DNA of 64,000 nt, from NCBI RefSeq assembly GCF_900099965.1, contig NZ_FNDJ01000018.1, positions 144,705-208,704 on the forward strand, given 5' to 3'. Positions 61,705 to 64,000 of this stretch are shown piece after piece (positions within the stretch are counted from its first letter, which is position 1; every line of letters begins with the position of its first letter). A model generated the notes under the pieces. It saw only the letters and a program-made list of their open reading frames with translations, had not been told where the DNA came from and did not search any database. Position numbers and translations under genes: made by a program. The DNA is from Nonomuraea jiangxiensis (GTDB lineage Bacteria; Actinomycetota; Actinomycetes; Streptosporangiales; Streptosporangiaceae).

Positions 61705-63640
61705 CCACGGTCACCAGCCACCCGATACCTTCAGGCTGCCCCTCCACCCGAGCCGGCAGATAGGCGAGCGACAGAACCAGCAGGTGGCCGACCACGAACA
61801 GATCCACCGCCGACGCCGCCACCATCGCCAGCAGCCCGAACGCAAGCCCCTCATACCAGGGCAGCAGATAGGGAGTAGCGAACAGGTACGCCACCACCAG
61901 CCCGGCCGCCACGACCGGCGCCGCCAACCCGCGAGGCTCGCCCAACCCTTCCTTCCCACCCCGCCCGCCGAACGTCCCCACTCCACCACCCTCACGTGAC
62001 GACCCCACCCCACCGCGCTCGCGGGGCGTCCCCAGCCCGCCAGGCTCGCCCAGCACCCCAACCCCGCCACGCTGACCGGATGGCTCCTCCCGGCCGCTCT
62101 CACTGGACACTCCCTCGTCATGCTCAGCGGGCGCGCCCACCTCCCTGGCCTCACCGGGCGCGCCGACCTGGCTGCCCTGCCCAGACCCCTCCACCTCGCC
62201 GCCCTCACCAGACCCGCCGACCTGGCTGCCCTGCCCAGACCCCTCCATCTCGCCGCCCTCACCAGACCCGCCGACCTGGCTGCCCTGCCCAGACCCCTCC
62301 ACCTCGCTACCCTCGGCGGACCCGCCGATCTCGGTGGGCTCATCGGACCTGCCCACCTCGCCGCGCTCGCCAGGCGCCTCCGGTCCGCCACGCTCGACGG
62401 GAACCCCCTCTCCGCCACGCTCGACAGGGGACGTGAGTCTGTCGCGTTCGCTCTGCTCGGGTTGCCTCGTTGCGGGACTCACGAGTCCTGGGTTGCTCGC
62501 CCAGTAGGAGCGGGATGCCAGGCGGAGCAGGGACCAGGCGATCAGGGCGAGCAGTAGGAGGGAGCCGATCTGGATCTCGCCTCGGTAGGCGCTGCCGGTC
62601 CCCACGATCATCTGCAGCCAGCCCTGGACCAGTTTCCAGGGTGAGGCGTGTGAGATCGACTTGCTGGTGCGGGTCAGCGGCGCGATCGCCTCCGGGCCGA
62701 CGATGGCGTATCCCACCACCACGACCGCGAGAGCGCATGCCGCCATGAGGGCCAGGCGGGCGGGGCGGCGGCGGAGCTCCCAGGCCGGGCCGAGGGCCAC
62801 GAGCCCAGCGTTGATCTTGATAGCCGCACCAAGCCCCAGCAGCCCGCCGGAGCCCATGGGACGGCCCCTGGCCAGCACTGCCGCGACCATGCACGCGATG
62901 GCCAGCGTGTCCACGTGCATGCCCGCGACGAGCTGGTAGAGCAGCAGGGGGTTGGCCGTCCACAGCAACGCGGCCCGCAGGCGCCTGGCCGGGTCGTCTC
63001 TGCTGAAACGGTCGATGAGCAGCCCGGTCGCGACGAAGGCCGCCGCGTTGAACAGGGCCAGCACGAATATCGTCAGCCGCATCGAGTCGCCGCCGACCCA
63101 GCTCGCCGCCGCCTGCAGGGCCGTGGCCAGTGGGCCGTAGACGCTGGGCTCCTCACGCCACGGTTCCTCCACCGCGTCGGCGATGGGATCGCCGGCGAGG
63201 TCCACAGCGCCATGGGTGTACGGGCTGAGGCCCAACATCACCATGCGGCCGTACGCGGCATAGTTGAGGTGGTCACCTGAGCCCGACGGCGGGAGGAACG
63301 CGAGCACCCCGGCGGCCAGGCAACCGATGAGTACCAGGTGCCGTGCGCTCGGCAGGAGCCGATGCCCGGTGGCGGAGGACCGGATGGTGATCAGGGCGGC
63401 GAGCAGTCCCAGGCCGCCGAGGACGATCGCGGCCGTCGCCAGGGCCACCACCAGGTAAGGGTTGGGGTGGGCGTCCAGGGAGTAGGGCGGGTGCCAGGCG
63501 GGGCCGCCCAGCGCGGGGACCATGGGCGACGGACCCAGGAGACCGATGGTGATCGTCAGCAGGATCGAGGCGCCGATCGCCGCCGTGGCCGGCCCCGCAA
63601 GCCGACCTCGTGCCTTTTCCTGCCGCGTCTCCGAAGTCAC
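61580..63640 (-). CDS. Polyprenol phosphomannose-dependent alpha-1,6-mannosyltransferase-like protein (GT-C, MptA/MptB-type)
   Basis: The 686-residue protein has about fourteen helices. The acidic loop motif GSGDHLNYAAYGRMVMLGLS in the first external loop matches the MptA/MptB family. After about residue 410 it carries a 170-residue Gly/Ser/Glu insert that includes three 20-aa units (EGSGQGSQVGGSGEGGE-type, 60 bp each in the DNA). The helices then resume. It would elongate a mannan. GTG 63640 is preferred; GTG 63658 is possible. Its last codons are read on the opposite strand by the neighbouring gene. Confidence 0.75.
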   Translation of the reverse strand: MTSETRQEKARGRLAGPATAAIGASILLTITIGLLGPSPMVPALGGPAWHPPYSLDAHPNPYLVVALATAAIVLGGLGLLAALITIRSSATGHRLLPSARHLVLIGCLAAGVLAFLPPSGSGDHLNYAAYGRMVMLGLSPYTHGAVDLAGDPIADAVEEPWREEPSVYGPLATALQAAASWVGGDSMRLTIFVLALFNAAAFVATGLLIDRFSRDDPARRLRAALLWTANPLLLYQLVAGMHVDTLAIACMVAAVLARGRPMGSGGLLGLGAAIKINAGLVALGPAWELRRRPARLALMAACALAVVVVGYAIVGPEAIAPLTRTSKSISHASPWKLVQGWLQMIVGTGSAYRGEIQIGSLLLLALIAWSLLRLASRSYWASNPGLVSPATRQPEQSERDRLTSPVERGGEGVPVERGGPEAPGERGEVGRSDEPTEIGGSAEGSEVEGSGQGSQVGGSGEGGEMEGSGQGSQVGGSGEGGEVEGSGQGSQVGAPGEAREVGAPAEHDEGVSSESGREEPSGQRGGVGVLGEPGGLGTPRERGGVGSSREGGGVGTFGGRGGKEGLGEPRGLAAPVVAAGLVVAYLFATPYLLPWYEGLAFGLLAMVAASAVDLFVVGHLLVLSLAYLPARVEGQPEGIGWLVTVVRPQIAWVLLGLTVALVVWAWRAAGRVRRRPESAVRQPSAP
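62160..62330. repeat. 60-bp in-frame tandem repeat in the mannosyltransferase gene
   Basis: Three near-identical 60-bp units (ACCTGGCTGCCCTGCCCAGA, then CCCCTCCACCTCGCC-type) encode the Gly/Ser/Glu insert. Degenerate copies continue on both sides. The frame is preserved throughout. Confidence 0.75.
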
Positions 63641-63690
63641 CGGGAAATTCCAGCACACTCCCGAGGCGCTTTCGGCCCGCCGTCGGCTGC

Positions 63691-64000
63691 CTGTGGATAA
63701 CTCGCAGGGGTGACATCGCCATCGGCGACCGCTGCGGACGCCCCGCCGGGGTCACATCCCCATATCGACGATCTCCTGTGGAAAACCCGCCGAAGGTCAC
63801 ATCCGTTCGACGACTGCTTGTGGACAGGCGCCGAGGTCATGACCCAGCCCTCGATCGTCCGTGGGCAACCTTCCGAAGTCGCTCCCCAGCCGACGAACGC
63901 CTGTGGACAGCCACCGCGATCACATCTCAGCCAACTCGGCCGCCCATGGGCGACCTACCAAAGTCACACCCCAGCCAACGAACGCCTGTAGACAGCCACC
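63691..64000. repeat. About 42-bp tandem array with DnaA-box-like nonamers, at the right edge
   Basis: Eight copies start at 63691, 63732, 63776, 63818, 63859, 63901, 63944 and 63986, with a mean spacing of 42.1 bp, and run to the window end. Most copies have a CTGTGGACA-like core plus a GTCACATC-like element 18-20 bp later. Copy 1 contains TGTGGATAA, the exact complement of the DnaA box TTATCCACA. Copies 4 and 6 (TGTGGACAG) and copy 3 (TGTGGAAAA) are one mismatch away from known boxes. The other copies are degenerate. No gene is supported here. Confidence 0.7.

Noticed and set aside
63691..64000. CRISPR array
   Set aside because: Units are contiguous and diverged, without unique spacers of constant length.

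Overview
The window is very GC-rich (roughly 70% or more). It reads as a chromosomal segment of a filamentous actinomycete, most like Streptosporangiales such as Nonomuraea; this placement is an inference. Supporting signs are a tmsA/tmsB-type pair for 10-methyl branched fatty acids, a bacterial proteasome activator (Bpa), an EspI-like MinD/ParA ATPase, leaderless-looking starts, many GTG/TTG starts, a CelR/CebR-type cellulase operator and a furA-katG operon. serS, pheA and bpa lie near oriC in Streptomyces and Mycobacterium, so the right half is probably on the origin-proximal arm.

Layout. 0-15 kb is mostly housekeeping and lipid metabolism: GMC oxidoreductase (cut by the left edge), acyl-CoA ligase, a small phosphotransferase, tmsA-tmsB, a 2-hydroxyacid dehydrogenase coupled to a Ser/Thr kinase, an alpha-methylacyl-CoA racemase, a GuaB1-type IMPDH/GMP reductase, an SDR, an FKBP isomerase and the ATP-dependent ligase LigB. 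15-22 kb is gene-poor and repeat-rich (several minisatellites and a 7-nt periodic G4 tract). It holds an RlpA-like protein, two small conserved proteins, an IS256-family element and a wrecked integrase.

22-41 kb is accessory: an M48-like protein with a lost catalytic glutamate, AlkD-like repair protein, MerR plus aldo/keto reductase, a UMP kinase paralogue, a run of membrane proteins including LtrA and one frameshifted gene, a serine hydrolase with a repeated N-terminus, a deacetylase, katG-furA, a P-loop protein, a flavin oxidoreductase, and a secreted GH6 cellulase under a perfect CelR/CebR palindrome.

41-46 kb carries a TetR/MFS efflux locus whose transporter is translationally linked to two small paralogous membrane proteins and followed by a universal stress protein, then an M15 peptidase, a NUDIX-NYN fusion, a STAS protein and tRNA-Ser(UGA). 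46.8-64 kb holds the EspI-like ATPase, a quinone oxidoreductase, Bpa, a HAD phosphatase, a cold-shock protein, a BNR membrane protein, serS, pheA, DUF4446, two GT-C glycosyltransferases and a very large phosphodiesterase-like membrane protein. The right edge enters a 42-bp tandem array in which most copies carry a DnaA-box-like nonamer.

Most distinctive signals: the phased DnaA-box-like repeat at the right edge, the MFS plus twin membrane-protein operon, the HKMAH pseudo-peptidase, the NUDIX-NYN fusion, and a pattern of short repeats that begin at or run across the stop codons of several unrelated genes.
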